A stretch of DNA of 64,000 bases from Sphingobacterium sp. CZ-UAM (GTDB lineage: Bacteria; Bacteroidota; Bacteroidia; Sphingobacteriales; Sphingobacteriaceae), in contig NZ_MTCM01000001.1 of the NCBI RefSeq assembly GCF_002000245.1, forward strand, positions 310,001 to 374,000, written 5' to 3'. The translations under genes and the position numbers were made by a program. Position 1 is the stretch's first letter; every line of letters starts with the position of its first letter. Below are positions 54,328 to 62,687 of this stretch, piece after piece. The notes below the pieces were generated by a model. The model ran no database searches and was not told the origin of the DNA. It worked only from the letters and a program-made list of their open reading frames with translations.

Positions 54328-54855
54328 ATGAAACAAAAGAAGAAAGTTCAGGAAGTAGAACCGAAACGTCCAGTAGATACCTATTTTGAGGAATTGAATG
54401 CTAATTTTCAAGACCCAACCAATCGTATTATTCAGATCATCTTTTTGCCGCTGTTATTCTTCGGTGTGATGGGCTGTATTTGGATGATTCCTTTTCCACA
54501 GTTTGAATTTTTGGTGAAGCTTAATTGGCATACCTTCCTGAACTGGGGTTCTTTCTTTATTGCAATTGTCATCTATTTTTACCTGAAATTATCGGCAACC
54601 TTGTCTTATGCCATTTTATTCTCGATCGGTGCAATGAGTTTTTTTATTGTTCAGTTGGAATACGTACAAAAAAATGGCGGTCCTGCGGTAATTTGGGTAT
54701 GCTTGGCGATCGCATTGCTGGCGTTAGTCGCACTGTTTCTCGGTAAAAGAAAAGAGAAAAAGGCAATTACTGGAAAGCAGTTTATGCAATTTCTATTGAT
54801 AGGTCCGATCTGGTTATGGCATTTTGTATTTCAGAAGTTCAATATTAGATATTAA
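54328..54855 (+). CDS. Small membrane protein, possibly Mpo1-like (DUF962)
   Basis: A 175-residue protein with four hydrophobic helices and a basic N-terminus (MKQKKKVQEVEPKRP). VDTYFEELNANFQDPTNRIIQIIFLPLLFFGVMG and the C-terminal LLIGPIWLWHFVFQKF resemble the DUF962/Mpo1 family in layout. Mpo1 is a dioxygenase of fatty-acid alpha-oxidation that uses iron-binding histidines in its first motif. Those histidines are missing here (the H-x-N-P-x-N-R-x-x-H pattern reads N-x-D-P-x-N-R-x-x-Q), so if related it may be inactive or bind something else. The family call is tentative. Confidence 0.55.
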   Translation: MKQKKKVQEVEPKRPVDTYFEELNANFQDPTNRIIQIIFLPLLFFGVMGCIWMIPFPQFEFLVKLNWHTFLNWGSFFIAIVIYFYLKLSATLSYAILFSIGAMSFFIVQLEYVQKNGGPAVIWVCLAIALLALVALFLGKRKEKKAITGKQFMQFLLIGPIWLWHFVFQKFNIRY

Positions 54856-54941
54856 ACCATTTGCCCTGTAGTTGTCATACTGAAAGAAAAGTAGGTTTAT
54901 GGAGCTGTTTGAACTGAGGTTTTGACAGTTGGGTTGATAAC

Positions 54942-54986
54942 AAGCGAAGGCTGGATTGTACAATACAATCTAGCCTTCGCTTCTTT
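54942..54986. terminator. Bidirectional terminator
   Basis: An 18-base stem with one G-T pair (54942-54959 with 54965-54982) and a five-base loop, between convergent genes. Confidence 0.88.
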
Positions 54987-55009
54987 ATATGCCTTGTTGA
55001 TCGGTCCGA

Positions 55010-56335
55010 TCAATTTTTATAATTAAACCATTTGATGATTTCTTTGAGACTGGCTTTCTTTCCATAGATCAATATCCCCACACGATAGATACGTGCAGCT
55101 ATCCAGGTGACCAATAGGAAGGTTAAAATAAGCAAGGTCAATGAAGTTAATATCTGCCATAAAGGGACACCAAAAGGAATGCGGACCAGCATAGCGATGG
55201 GGGATGTAAATGGAATAAAGCTCAGCCAGGTGGCAATTGGACCATTGGGATCGTTAATGATAACTCCGAAAGAGAGAATATACGTTAACAATAGGGGCAT
55301 GGTGATCGGCATGGAAAACTGATTGGCCTCGGTTTCGTTGTCTACGGCAGAGCCCGCAGCAGCAAATATAGCACTATAGAGGAGGTAACCTGCTATAAAG
55401 AACAGAAAGAAGAATACAATAACCTCGGTGAAATTGAAACTTTGGATTGAAGCGAGAATAGCGGCAGAACCACCTTGTCCCATTGCTTTGGATACTGTTC
55501 CCATATTGGCCGCTCCAGGCTGGCCGGCGGCGACTTCCTGTATGTCTTGTGGATTGACAAATAATGTAGTAGCCACAAGAAAGAGCCCTAGCGTGAGTAC
55601 AAGCCACATCACAAATTGTGTAAGGCCAACCATACCGATCCCAACAATTTTACCCATCATAAGCTGAAAGGGCTTTACAGAAGATATAATAACTTCTATA
55701 ATGCGATTGCTTTTTTCTTCAATGATACCGCGCATGACTTGTGCGCCATAGAGAAAGAGAGACAGGTAAACCAAAATAGCCAAGGCGACGCCAATCCCCA
55801 TGGCTATGGCTGTGTTGCTGTTTTTTTCTTCACCGTCGACGGTAATTTCCTTGGCATCAAGCGCTACTTTGGGTTTAATGGACTGGATCAGCTTGAGGTC
55901 TATCCCTTTGGCTTTATATTCCTTTTCCCGAATGATGTCTTCCAACTGACCACTGATAATCTCCTGCGTGACAAAACTTGTTTTGCCGCTGGTAATCAAT
56001 TCAGCCTTTTGTGTCGTCAGGATATCTTGAGGGATGTATAAGATTGCCTGTTTGGTTTGCTCTTGGGCCAGGCGTTGTTTTTGTTGTTGAAGGGGTAGTT
56101 GACTCTTCTTGTAGCTTACATTTTTATTGCTTTGAAGCCTATTGGCGAAGTCGCCCTGTTGATCAATGATAAAGACTTCTGTATGGGCATCTTTAAAGCT
56201 CTTTTTTGTCAGGTAAAACATACCTGCATACAGTGCAAAAAAGAAAAGCGGGACCGCGAAAGTCATCACAATGAATGATCTTTTCTTGACTCGGGATAGA
56301 TATTCCCGTTGAATGATGAGTAATATCTTATGCAT
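55010..56335 (-). CDS. ABC transporter permease, NatB/ABC-2 type
   Basis: A 441-residue membrane protein. One helix at about residues 20-42 is followed by a large periplasmic region to about residue 170, then five or six helices in the C-terminal half (MGIGVALAILVYLSLFLYGAQVMRGIIEEKSNRIIEVIISSVKPFQLMMGKIVGIG is the ABC-2 signature segment). This is the NatB/YhaP layout, exporting sodium or small molecules. Its start at 56335 overlaps the end of the ATPase gene by eight bases, so the two are coupled. The longer frame to 56401 is not family-like. Confidence 0.88.
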   Translation of the reverse strand: MHKILLIIQREYLSRVKKRSFIVMTFAVPLFFFALYAGMFYLTKKSFKDAHTEVFIIDQQGDFANRLQSNKNVSYKKSQLPLQQQKQRLAQEQTKQAILYIPQDILTTQKAELITSGKTSFVTQEIISGQLEDIIREKEYKAKGIDLKLIQSIKPKVALDAKEITVDGEEKNSNTAIAMGIGVALAILVYLSLFLYGAQVMRGIIEEKSNRIIEVIISSVKPFQLMMGKIVGIGMVGLTQFVMWLVLTLGLFLVATTLFVNPQDIQEVAAGQPGAANMGTVSKAMGQGGSAAILASIQSFNFTEVIVFFFLFFIAGYLLYSAIFAAAGSAVDNETEANQFSMPITMPLLLTYILSFGVIINDPNGPIATWLSFIPFTSPIAMLVRIPFGVPLWQILTSLTLLILTFLLVTWIAARIYRVGILIYGKKASLKEIIKWFNYKN

Positions 56336-57263
56336 GATCTGGGGATAAAGGTGAGGCCTCAGTAACCTTCTGGATAAAAATATCTGCCATGGAAGGGACA
56401 AGCTCGATGATTTGATTAAGCTGTATTTTTGGTAATAAAGATGTTAATACGTTGTTTATATTAATATATTTATTTAGCTGAATAGTAGCCTTGTAAATAT
56501 CTTCTTTTTGTGATGAGCTGACAATTTTAAATAGACTTTCATTGCTGATGTCAATGCTTTCTGCATTGGGGGTAAATTCCAAGGTATAGGTTTGGTTCCT
56601 GTAGTCTTTCTTGATATCTTGTACGGGACCATCCAGGATTTTCTTGGAGCGGTGGATCAAGGCAATATGATCGCAGAGCTCTTCTACCGTTTCCATGCGA
56701 TGGGTGGAGAAGATAATTGTAGCACCTTCAGCATTTAACCGCAGGATCTGTTCTTTAATGATATTGGCATTCACTGGGTCAAAACCTGAGAAGGGTTCAT
56801 CAAGGATAATCAATTGCGGTTGGTGAATAACGGTGGCCACAAATTGCACCTTCTGCTGCATTCCCTTGCTGAGATCTTCAATCTTCTTGTCCCACCATGA
56901 AGTTATATCAAGTCGTTCGCACCAATCTTTTATACGATGTAAAGCTTCTTTTTTTGAAAGCCCTTTCAGTTGCGCCAAATAAAGCATCTGATCCCCGATT
57001 TTCATTTTCTTGTAGAGACCGCGTTCTTCCGGAAGATAGCCTATCTGCCCAATATGCTGTGGACCTAACAGTTCCCCATTAAAGCGAATTTCACCGGAAT
57101 CAGGTGCAGTGATCTGATTAATGATGCGGATCAGGGATGTTTTTCCCGCGCCATTTGGTCCCAGTAAGCCAAAAATCTTTCCTTTTGGAATCTGGAGGGA
57201 CACATCGTCCAATGCCCGGTGATTGGCGTAATCCTTGGTGACATGATTGATTTCGAGTAACAT
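56328..57263 (-). CDS. ABC transporter ATP-binding protein, NatA type
   Basis: A 311-residue ATPase. Walker A is GPNGAGKT at residues 35-42, the Q-loop is in GYLPEERGLYKK, the signature is DLSKGMQQKV, Walker B is LIILDEPFSGFDP and the H-loop is FSTHR. A C-terminal extension of about 90 residues follows the nucleotide domain, common in NatA/CcmA-like ATPases. It pairs with the overlapping permease gene downstream. Together they form a two-component exporter of unknown substrate. Confidence 0.92.
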   Translation of the reverse strand: MLLEINHVTKDYANHRALDDVSLQIPKGKIFGLLGPNGAGKTSLIRIINQITAPDSGEIRFNGELLGPQHIGQIGYLPEERGLYKKMKIGDQMLYLAQLKGLSKKEALHRIKDWCERLDITSWWDKKIEDLSKGMQQKVQFVATVIHQPQLIILDEPFSGFDPVNANIIKEQILRLNAEGATIIFSTHRMETVEELCDHIALIHRSKKILDGPVQDIKKDYRNQTYTLEFTPNAESIDISNESLFKIVSSSQKEDIYKATIQLNKYININNVLTSLLPKIQLNQIIELVPSMADIFIQKVTEASPLSPDHA

Positions 57264-57420
57264 CTTTTCTAAGGTTTAATTAAATTCTCTATGGAAAAAT
57301 AGCATATATCGCTTGCTATCAAATATACACTTGTTTATTTTGACTATTAGTATCTGTCTGCTGTTAAATGTTACAGATTGGCGGTTGAAGTTTTTTTATC
57401 GTATAGAAGCGGAGTAAACC

Positions 57421-57451
57421 TTGTCAAACGGTTTCATTTAATGTACCTTTG
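57421..57451 (+). promoter_or_regulatory. engB promoter giving a leaderless start
   Basis: TTG at 57421-57423, exactly 20 bases, then TACCTTTG at 57444-57451, identical in layout to the serC promoter. The -7 ends four bases before the ATG at 57456, so transcription should begin at the start codon. Confidence 0.83.
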
Positions 57452-57455
57452 TTCC

Positions 57456-58085
57456 ATGGAAGTAAAAAAAGCCGAATTCGTGTGTAGCAACACGAGAGTT
57501 GACAAATTACCTGCGCCAAATTTGCCTGAGTACGCCTTTATAGGCCGTTCTAATGTAGGTAAATCTTCTTTGATCAATGCCATGACAAATAAGAAGGGGC
57601 TTGCCAAGACTTCTCAGAAACCTGGTAAGACTCAGTTGATCAATCATTTTATCATAGATGATACCTGGTATCTGGTCGATTTACCCGGTTATGGATTCGC
57701 GAAAGCGTCCAAAACGAGTCGAAATGAATGGGAGAAATTCATTCGCAGATACCTTACACATAGAGATAATTTACAATGTGTATTTGTTTTGGTTGACAGT
57801 CGCCTCGAACCACAGAAAATCGATCTTGATTTCTGTTATTGGCTTGGTGAATGCGGTTTGCCTTTTATGCTCGTCTTTACTAAGGCGGATAAACAATCAG
57901 CTGTGAAATCTGATGCGAACATTGCGAAATTTAAAAAATCGCTGTTGCAATGGTTTGAGGAGGTGCCGCCGATATTTTTGACCTCCGCTGAGAAGAAAGT
58001 GGGGCATGAAGCAATTTTGGAAACCATCGATGAGGTCAATAGTCGATTTGTGGCACCAGAGCCGGAAGAAAGAATGCCGTTTTAA
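57456..58085 (+). CDS. engB: Ribosome biogenesis GTP-binding protein EngB/YihA/YsxC
   Basis: A 209-residue GTPase needed for assembly of the large ribosomal subunit. The P-loop is GRSNVGKSS at about residues 30-38, G3 is DLPGYG near 75-80 and G4 is FTKADK near 145. The length and the KASKTSRNEWEKFIRRYL switch segment are typical of EngB. The frame opens at 57378, but the ATG at 57456 lies directly after an ideal promoter and gives the family N-terminus (MEVKKAEFV). The prenyltransferase gene follows after about 100 bases. Confidence 0.95.
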   Translation: MEVKKAEFVCSNTRVDKLPAPNLPEYAFIGRSNVGKSSLINAMTNKKGLAKTSQKPGKTQLINHFIIDDTWYLVDLPGYGFAKASKTSRNEWEKFIRRYLTHRDNLQCVFVLVDSRLEPQKIDLDFCYWLGECGLPFMLVFTKADKQSAVKSDANIAKFKKSLLQWFEEVPPIFLTSAEKKVGHEAILETIDEVNSRFVAPEPEERMPF

Positions 58086-58102
58086 GTAATTAATAAGTAG
58101 AT

Positions 58103-58162
58103 AACGTTCAACATACGGGCTTCGTCAATCGGATCATTGTCGGGGATAGGATGCTGAACGTT
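58103..58162. repeat. Imperfect inverted repeat between engB and the prenyltransferase gene
   Basis: A 12-base arm (AACGTTCAACAT at 58103-58114) pairs with 58151-58162 with one mismatch, and CAATC/GATCATTG lies inside. It could end the engB message or form a leader structure for the next gene; there is no T run. Confidence 0.45.
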
Positions 58163-58186
58163 TGAAAGTGTAATTAAGATCGCCTC

Positions 58187-59041
58187 ATGAAGAAGTATCT
58201 TTCCTTAGTATTATTTGCCCATAGCGTGTTTGCATTGCCATTTGCCCTGATTGGCTTCTTTTTGGCGCTGCACACCACTGAATATACCTTCTCCTGGAAA
58301 TTATTGCTGTTGATGTTATTGTGCATGGTAACGGCGCGAAATGCCGCTATGGCCTTCAATAGGTATTTAGACCGTGATATTGATGCCATTAATCCCAGAA
58401 CAGCCATGCGGGATATTCCCGCGGGGAAGATTTCGGCCCGCAATGCTTTGATCTTTACCATTGTCAATTGCTTACTTTTTGTCACGGCGACTTATTTTAT
58501 AAATTCCCTGTGTTTTATGTTATCTCCGATTGCGCTTTTTGTGGTGCTTTTTTACTCCTATACAAAACGTATCACCCCCTTATGCCATCTGGTATTAGGT
58601 GCGGGATTGGGGCTGGCGCCTATCGGGGCATATCTTGTGATTACAGGGCAGTTCGCAACTGTACCTGTTCTTTATGGGTTTGCTGTGTTAACCTGGGTGA
58701 GTGGATTTGATATTATTTATGCCTTGCAGGATGAAGCCTTTGACCGCGCCAATAAATTAAACTCCATTCCAGTGTGGCTGGGAACCAAAGGAGCGATGCG
58801 CGTATCGGAAATTTTGCATGTGCTGTCTTTTATATTTGTTTTAATACCGGCATTTTTAATGTCTGTTGGTTGGATTTATTATTTAGGTGTGGTTTTTTAC
58901 GGTGCCTTGCTGATTTATCAGCATACGCTATTTTCCCCGACAGATTTAAGTCGGGTAAACCGCGATTTTATGACGACCAATGGCTATGCGTCGGTAATCT
59001 TTGCGGTTTTTTATCTTTTGGATATCTGGTTGATAAAATAA
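58187..59041 (+). CDS. UbiA-family prenyltransferase, probably MqnP-type (menaquinone synthesis)
   Basis: A 284-residue membrane enzyme with eight or nine helices. The first Asp-rich motif is NRYLDRDID at residues 58-66, followed by NPRTAMRDIPAG; the second is in YALQDEAFDRANKL. UbiA-type enzymes attach a prenyl chain to an aromatic acid. Bacteroidota use menaquinone, and this motif set fits the futalosine-pathway MqnP group better than MenA, but no other mqn gene is in the window, so the pathway is inferred. It ends just before a perfect palindrome that acts as terminator. Confidence 0.82.
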   Translation: MKKYLSLVLFAHSVFALPFALIGFFLALHTTEYTFSWKLLLLMLLCMVTARNAAMAFNRYLDRDIDAINPRTAMRDIPAGKISARNALIFTIVNCLLFVTATYFINSLCFMLSPIALFVVLFYSYTKRITPLCHLVLGAGLGLAPIGAYLVITGQFATVPVLYGFAVLTWVSGFDIIYALQDEAFDRANKLNSIPVWLGTKGAMRVSEILHVLSFIFVLIPAFLMSVGWIYYLGVVFYGALLIYQHTLFSPTDLSRVNRDFMTTNGYASVIFAVFYLLDIWLIK

Positions 59042-59053
59042 ACGTTTTAGCAT

Positions 59054-59097
59054 AAAATAAGAAAGGCTTTAGGAATTCCTAAAGCCTTTCTTATTTT
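59054..59097. terminator. Perfect 44-base palindromic terminator
   Basis: Bases 59054-59097 are a perfect palindrome (22-bp stem, no loop bases needed) with A- and T-rich ends. It ends the prenyltransferase gene. The last bases also form TATTTTTG (59092-59099), a -7 element that may serve the next gene. Confidence 0.88.
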
Positions 59098-59121
59098 TGT
59101 GTTTAATCCAATATGTATACG

Positions 59122-60798
59122 ATGAAGAAAAATATCCTTTTTGTTTCCATTTTATGTCTGTCATTGTCCTCTTATGCGCAGAAGCTAACGAGCTATATGA
59201 TCCAGTATAATCAGAGTTTTAATGGGAATACACCCGCTAATCAGAATGGGGTACTGGTGTATGCCAATGCAAATGAAACTTACGTGAGCTCGGAAAAAGA
59301 TATAAAGGGACAATTATTACCGCCATACGAACGTGTACTGGTGGAGCGGTCTGTTGGAAATGCCCTGCTAAAAATTGCGAAACTGAAAGATGGTTCCCTT
59401 ATCCTGACAAGAGATTCTTTGGCGCTCTCTAAGCAGAAATTCACCCCGACGAACGAAACTAAGACCATCTTGGGGTATCCTTGTAAAAAAGTGGAAACGA
59501 GTATCAACTCCAATAAATTGGAATTATGGTATACAGACAAACTAGGTATAAAAGCTGCTCCTAGCGAACTGGGGCAAGATCTAGGGCTGGTTTTGGAGGT
59601 CGTCAGAAATGGCAATACACGGACTTTCGCCACGAAGGTCGAGAAAGTCAAGACCATCCCGGAGCAATTGAAACTAAAAGGAAGCGAGAAACGTTATGAC
59701 GAACTGTCCTATAAAGATCTTATCTGGAAAAACCGTTTCATTCAACTTCCGGTGTTTCAAAAGGAACGCATTCGTTTTTCAGATGATACCAAATCAGATT
59801 CAATCCTACGTTTTGCCAACGGGACAGTCATTGTCAAGAAAGTCAAAATACCGAAAATAAAACCTAGTGATAATGTGTTCGTTCAGCTTGTGGAACAGTC
59901 TAAAGGTGATGCATACGATCGTACGGGGTCCGTTTTTATTATCCCGGCGAATAAAGCACAGAGTTTTCTGGATGGGATGAAAAACGGTATGTCGACCCTA
60001 CCGAAGTATGAAAATGGAAATGGAAAGAGTTATCAAGGCGTGGTAAGAACGGCAACTTTTGAGCCGATTGTTGAGCTGATGCGTTTTTTTACACCCTTTG
60101 GTGTTAAGCAGTTTAACTATCTTCAGCTAAAGGATAAGGTTTGGCAGGATTCTGTGCTTTATAGACAGGATGTGTCCGAGCTCGCGGGCATGTTAAGTGA
60201 ACAGGAAGTGTATGTGGGCGCTTTCATTGGTAACTATGATAAGAACGGTCACGAGGTGAGTGTAGAGCTGACCATACATCCTGGGTTTGAGGAGGGCTCG
60301 GAAGGAAATCTGAAAAAGGCGATGTCGTTATTTACCACAACCAATGTGATGGAAATGGGGGGACAGGAGTATGGATCTATGTTTGATAAAGAAAAAGGGC
60401 TGACCTTGTCGTTTCACTTGGATCAGGACGCTAAAAATGTACAGTTACGCTATATCACGACCGGTCATGGCGGCTGGGGCAATGGTGATGAATTCGTTCC
60501 TAAGGAAAACCGCATCTTTCTAAACGACGCCTTGCTGTTTAAATATACACCTTGGCGCAATGATTGCGGTTCTTACCGTCTGTCCAATCCTGCTTCGGGT
60601 AATTTTGCTACTGGATTGTCTTCATCAGATCTGAGCCGCTCTAACTGGTGTCCGGGAACAGTGACTCCACCAATTTATATCGATCTGGGCGATTTAAAAG
60701 CTGGGGATTACAAATTACAGGTGCAGATCCCGCAGGGTGCACCCGAAGGTACGAGTTTCAGCAGCTGGAATGTAACCGGAACCCTATTGTTCGATTAA
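59122..60798 (+). CDS. Exported PNGase F-like protein with extra N-terminal domain
   Basis: A 558-residue exported protein (signal MKKNILFVSILCLSLSSYAQ). The N-terminal part (about residues 22-200) resembles GLPGLI/DUF4412-type domains (GYPCKKVET, LELWYTDKLG). The C-terminal part matches peptide-N-glycosidase F: GDAYDRTGSV near 262-271 corresponds to the catalytic-Asp segment, TTGHGGWGNGDEF near 446-458 to the Glu segment, and SRSNWCPGTVTPP near 505-517 is diagnostic. The segment that holds Glu118 and Trp120 in PNGase F is not obviously kept. Such enzymes release N-glycans from glycoproteins. An in-frame ATG at 59113 is an alternative start. Confidence 0.82.
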   Translation: MKKNILFVSILCLSLSSYAQKLTSYMIQYNQSFNGNTPANQNGVLVYANANETYVSSEKDIKGQLLPPYERVLVERSVGNALLKIAKLKDGSLILTRDSLALSKQKFTPTNETKTILGYPCKKVETSINSNKLELWYTDKLGIKAAPSELGQDLGLVLEVVRNGNTRTFATKVEKVKTIPEQLKLKGSEKRYDELSYKDLIWKNRFIQLPVFQKERIRFSDDTKSDSILRFANGTVIVKKVKIPKIKPSDNVFVQLVEQSKGDAYDRTGSVFIIPANKAQSFLDGMKNGMSTLPKYENGNGKSYQGVVRTATFEPIVELMRFFTPFGVKQFNYLQLKDKVWQDSVLYRQDVSELAGMLSEQEVYVGAFIGNYDKNGHEVSVELTIHPGFEEGSEGNLKKAMSLFTTTNVMEMGGQEYGSMFDKEKGLTLSFHLDQDAKNVQLRYITTGHGGWGNGDEFVPKENRIFLNDALLFKYTPWRNDCGSYRLSNPASGNFATGLSSSDLSRSNWCPGTVTPPIYIDLGDLKAGDYKLQVQIPQGAPEGTSFSSWNVTGTLLFD

Positions 60799-60814
60799 AT
60801 TCAATAATATGTAT

Positions 60815-60860
60815 GAGGTATTGATTTATGTTAAATCAATACCTCGTCGTTTTATTTTTG
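60815..60860 (+). terminator. Terminator after the PNGase F-like gene
   Basis: A 13-base perfect stem (60815-60827 with 60833-60845), five-base loop, then a T-rich run to 60859. It may also serve the convergent Lrp gene. Confidence 0.88.
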
Positions 60861-60876
60861 GATCAGATGTCCTCGA

Positions 60877-61335
60877 TTACAGCGGATAGGCTGTTTCGCT
60901 CTTTGTCTCCGATAACACAAAATACGTCTGTACTGTATTGACCTGAGGTAATACTGCAAGCCGATGGCGTAAGAAAATATGATAGGCATCCATATCTTTG
61001 GTCGCAATACGTAACATGAAATCATAAGAACCTGCCATCTGATAACATTCCATCACTTCAGGAAATTTCGCCACTTCTTTTTCAAATTCATTAAGCACTT
61101 CGAAGGTATGTGCTTTGAGGAATACCTGCGAAAACGAAATCAGTCCGATTCCGATTTTATGCCGGTCAAGGATTGCCACTGTTTTTTTTATATAACCCAG
61201 TCTTTTTAATTTTTTTACCCTTTCATGTACTGCCGCAATTGATTTATTCAATTCGAAGGAGAGTTCTTTGTTGCTTAATGAAGCGTCATGCTGCAATAGG
61301 CGTAATAATTTTAGATCAATATCGTCCAATTCCAT
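60877..61335 (-). CDS. Lrp/AsnC-family transcriptional regulator
   Basis: A 152-residue regulator with an N-terminal helix-turn-helix (LDLKLLRLLQHDASLSNKELSFELNKSIAAVHERVKKLKRLGYI) and a C-terminal RAM (amino-acid sensing) domain from about residue 65. Lrp-type proteins act as dimers or octamers and respond to amino acids. It is divergent from the cysteine-synthase-like gene at 61497, with promoters for both in the 161-base gap, so that gene is the likely target. A -7 element lies at 61361-61368. Confidence 0.92.
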   Translation of the reverse strand: MELDDIDLKLLRLLQHDASLSNKELSFELNKSIAAVHERVKKLKRLGYIKKTVAILDRHKIGIGLISFSQVFLKAHTFEVLNEFEKEVAKFPEVMECYQMAGSYDFMLRIATKDMDAYHIFLRHRLAVLPQVNTVQTYFVLSETKSETAYPL

Positions 61336-61360
61336 AATCTGAATATTTTCGGTGTTGTTG

Positions 61361-61368
61361 CAAAATTA
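61361..61368 (-). promoter_or_regulatory. -7 promoter element of the lrp-like gene
   Basis: The minus strand reads TAATTTTG, a perfect TAnnTTTG, 25 bases before the ATG at 61335. Confidence 0.55.
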
Positions 61369-61440
61369 TAATGTTTGTTTGAATAATTTATTGTTATTAG
61401 TGTGTATTTATTGAATTTTTCTTGAAATAATGGTTATGTA

Positions 61441-61471
61441 TTGAATAATATCTTGTTATTATTCAATTTTG
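61441..61471 (+). promoter_or_regulatory. Promoter of the cysteine-synthase-like gene
   Basis: TTG at 61441-61443, 20 bases, then CAATTTTG at 61464-61471, one mismatch from TAnnTTTG. The leader to 61497 would be about 20 bases. The weak -7 would suit control by the divergent Lrp protein. Confidence 0.6.
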
Positions 61472-61496
61472 CTACAGAATAATCATTTATATAAAA

Positions 61497-62564
61497 ATGG
61501 CGGAACAAGAATTACTAAGTGCATGTTTATCCCCTGCGTTGGACAAAAGATTTAAGCATTTGTGGCGACTGGTTGGGAATACCCCCATGTTGGAATTGCA
61601 GTATACCTACAAAGGTAAGCCAGGTCGGGTATTTGTAAAATGTGAGAATTACAACTTGACAGGTAGTATCAAAGATAGGATGGCGCTATACATCTTGTAT
61701 AAAGCGTATATGAATTGCCAGATCCGCCCAACGGATGTTGTAATCGAAGCGACGAGTGGAAATACCGGAATTGCTTTTTCGGCTATTGGTAAAGCACTAG
61801 GGCATCAGGTAAAGATCATCATGCCAAACTGGCTAAGTAAGGAACGTACCGATATTATCAGAAGTATGGGGGCTGATATTCAGTTGATCAGCAAAGAAGA
61901 AGGTGGCTTTTTAGGAAGTATTCGTTTAAGTGAAGAGCTCGCGGCGGCGGGTGGTGTATTTCTGCCACGTCAGTTTGAGAATCAATATAATGCAGAAGCG
62001 CATGAGAAAACAACCGGCTATGAGATTGTGGAACAATTGGAGGAGCAGGGTTTGGTGGCAGATGCTTTTGTCGCGGGAGTGGGCACCGGTGGAACTGTTA
62101 TGGGTGTAGGACGTAGTTTACGGAAAGCAAATCCAAATGTTCGTGTACATCCCTTGGAGCCAGCGGAAAGTCCAACTTTAACGACAGGACATAAAGTAGG
62201 TTCACACCGTATTCAGGGTATATCTGATGAATTTATCCCGGCTATCGTTGATCTGGATGAACTTGATGCAGTGGTCTGTGCCAACGATGGTGACTCAATC
62301 ATTATGGCCCAAAAATTATCAAGACAACTGGGGCTTGCTGTTGGGATTTCCTCTGGAGCGAATGTTATCGGAGCGATTAAGTTACAGCAGGAGCTGGGGG
62401 AGGAAGCAGTCGTTGTGACGCTATTATGTGATGACAATAAGAAATATTTAAGCACGGACCTGGTAAAAGAAGAACCTGTTAAACCAGGATATCTATCCAG
62501 CGATGTTAATTTTCTGGGCTTTCAACCAATATGTAGACTACCGAATCCAGTATTTGGAGCCTAA
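61497..62564 (+). CDS. Cysteine synthase-like PLP enzyme
   Basis: A 355-residue fold-type II PLP enzyme of the cysteine synthase / cystathionine beta-synthase group. VGNTPMLEL is the opening motif, NLTGSIKDR carries the PLP lysine, [12 protein letters not shown] binds the substrate carboxylate, [13 protein letters not shown] the cofactor phosphate, and [12 protein letters not shown] ends the core. It lacks CBS domains. A C-terminal tail of about 40 residues exceeds that of plain CysK, so substrate may differ (O-acetylserine, O-phosphoserine or other). It is divergent from the Lrp gene and is likely regulated by it. Confidence 0.87.
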   Translation: MAEQELLSACLSPALDKRFKHLWRLVGNTPMLELQYTYKGKPGRVFVKCENYNLTGSIKDRMALYILYKAYMNCQIRPTDVVIEATSGNTGIAFSAIGKALGHQVKIIMPNWLSKERTDIIRSMGADIQLISKEEGGFLGSIRLSEELAAAGGVFLPRQFENQYNAEAHEKTTGYEIVEQLEEQGLVADAFVAGVGTGGTVMGVGRSLRKANPNVRVHPLEPAESPTLTTGHKVGSHRIQGISDEFIPAIVDLDELDAVVCANDGDSIIMAQKLSRQLGLAVGISSGANVIGAIKLQQELGEEAVVVTLLCDDNKKYLSTDLVKEEPVKPGYLSSDVNFLGFQPICRLPNPVFGA

Positions 62565-62593
62565 TAAGATTTAGTTTCATATGTTTATAGTTA

Positions 62594-62625
62594 ACTCGGG
62601 GAGTATATTGCTCCTCGGGTTTTAT
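62594..62625 (+). terminator. Terminator of the cysteine-synthase-like gene
   Basis: A nine-base stem with two G-T pairs (62595-62603 with 62611-62619) followed by TTTTATTT. Confidence 0.65.
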
Positions 62626-62687
62626 TTACAGCAGAACAAATAATCAGTCTCCAGACAAATAAATTATGAAAAACACATTATACGCTG

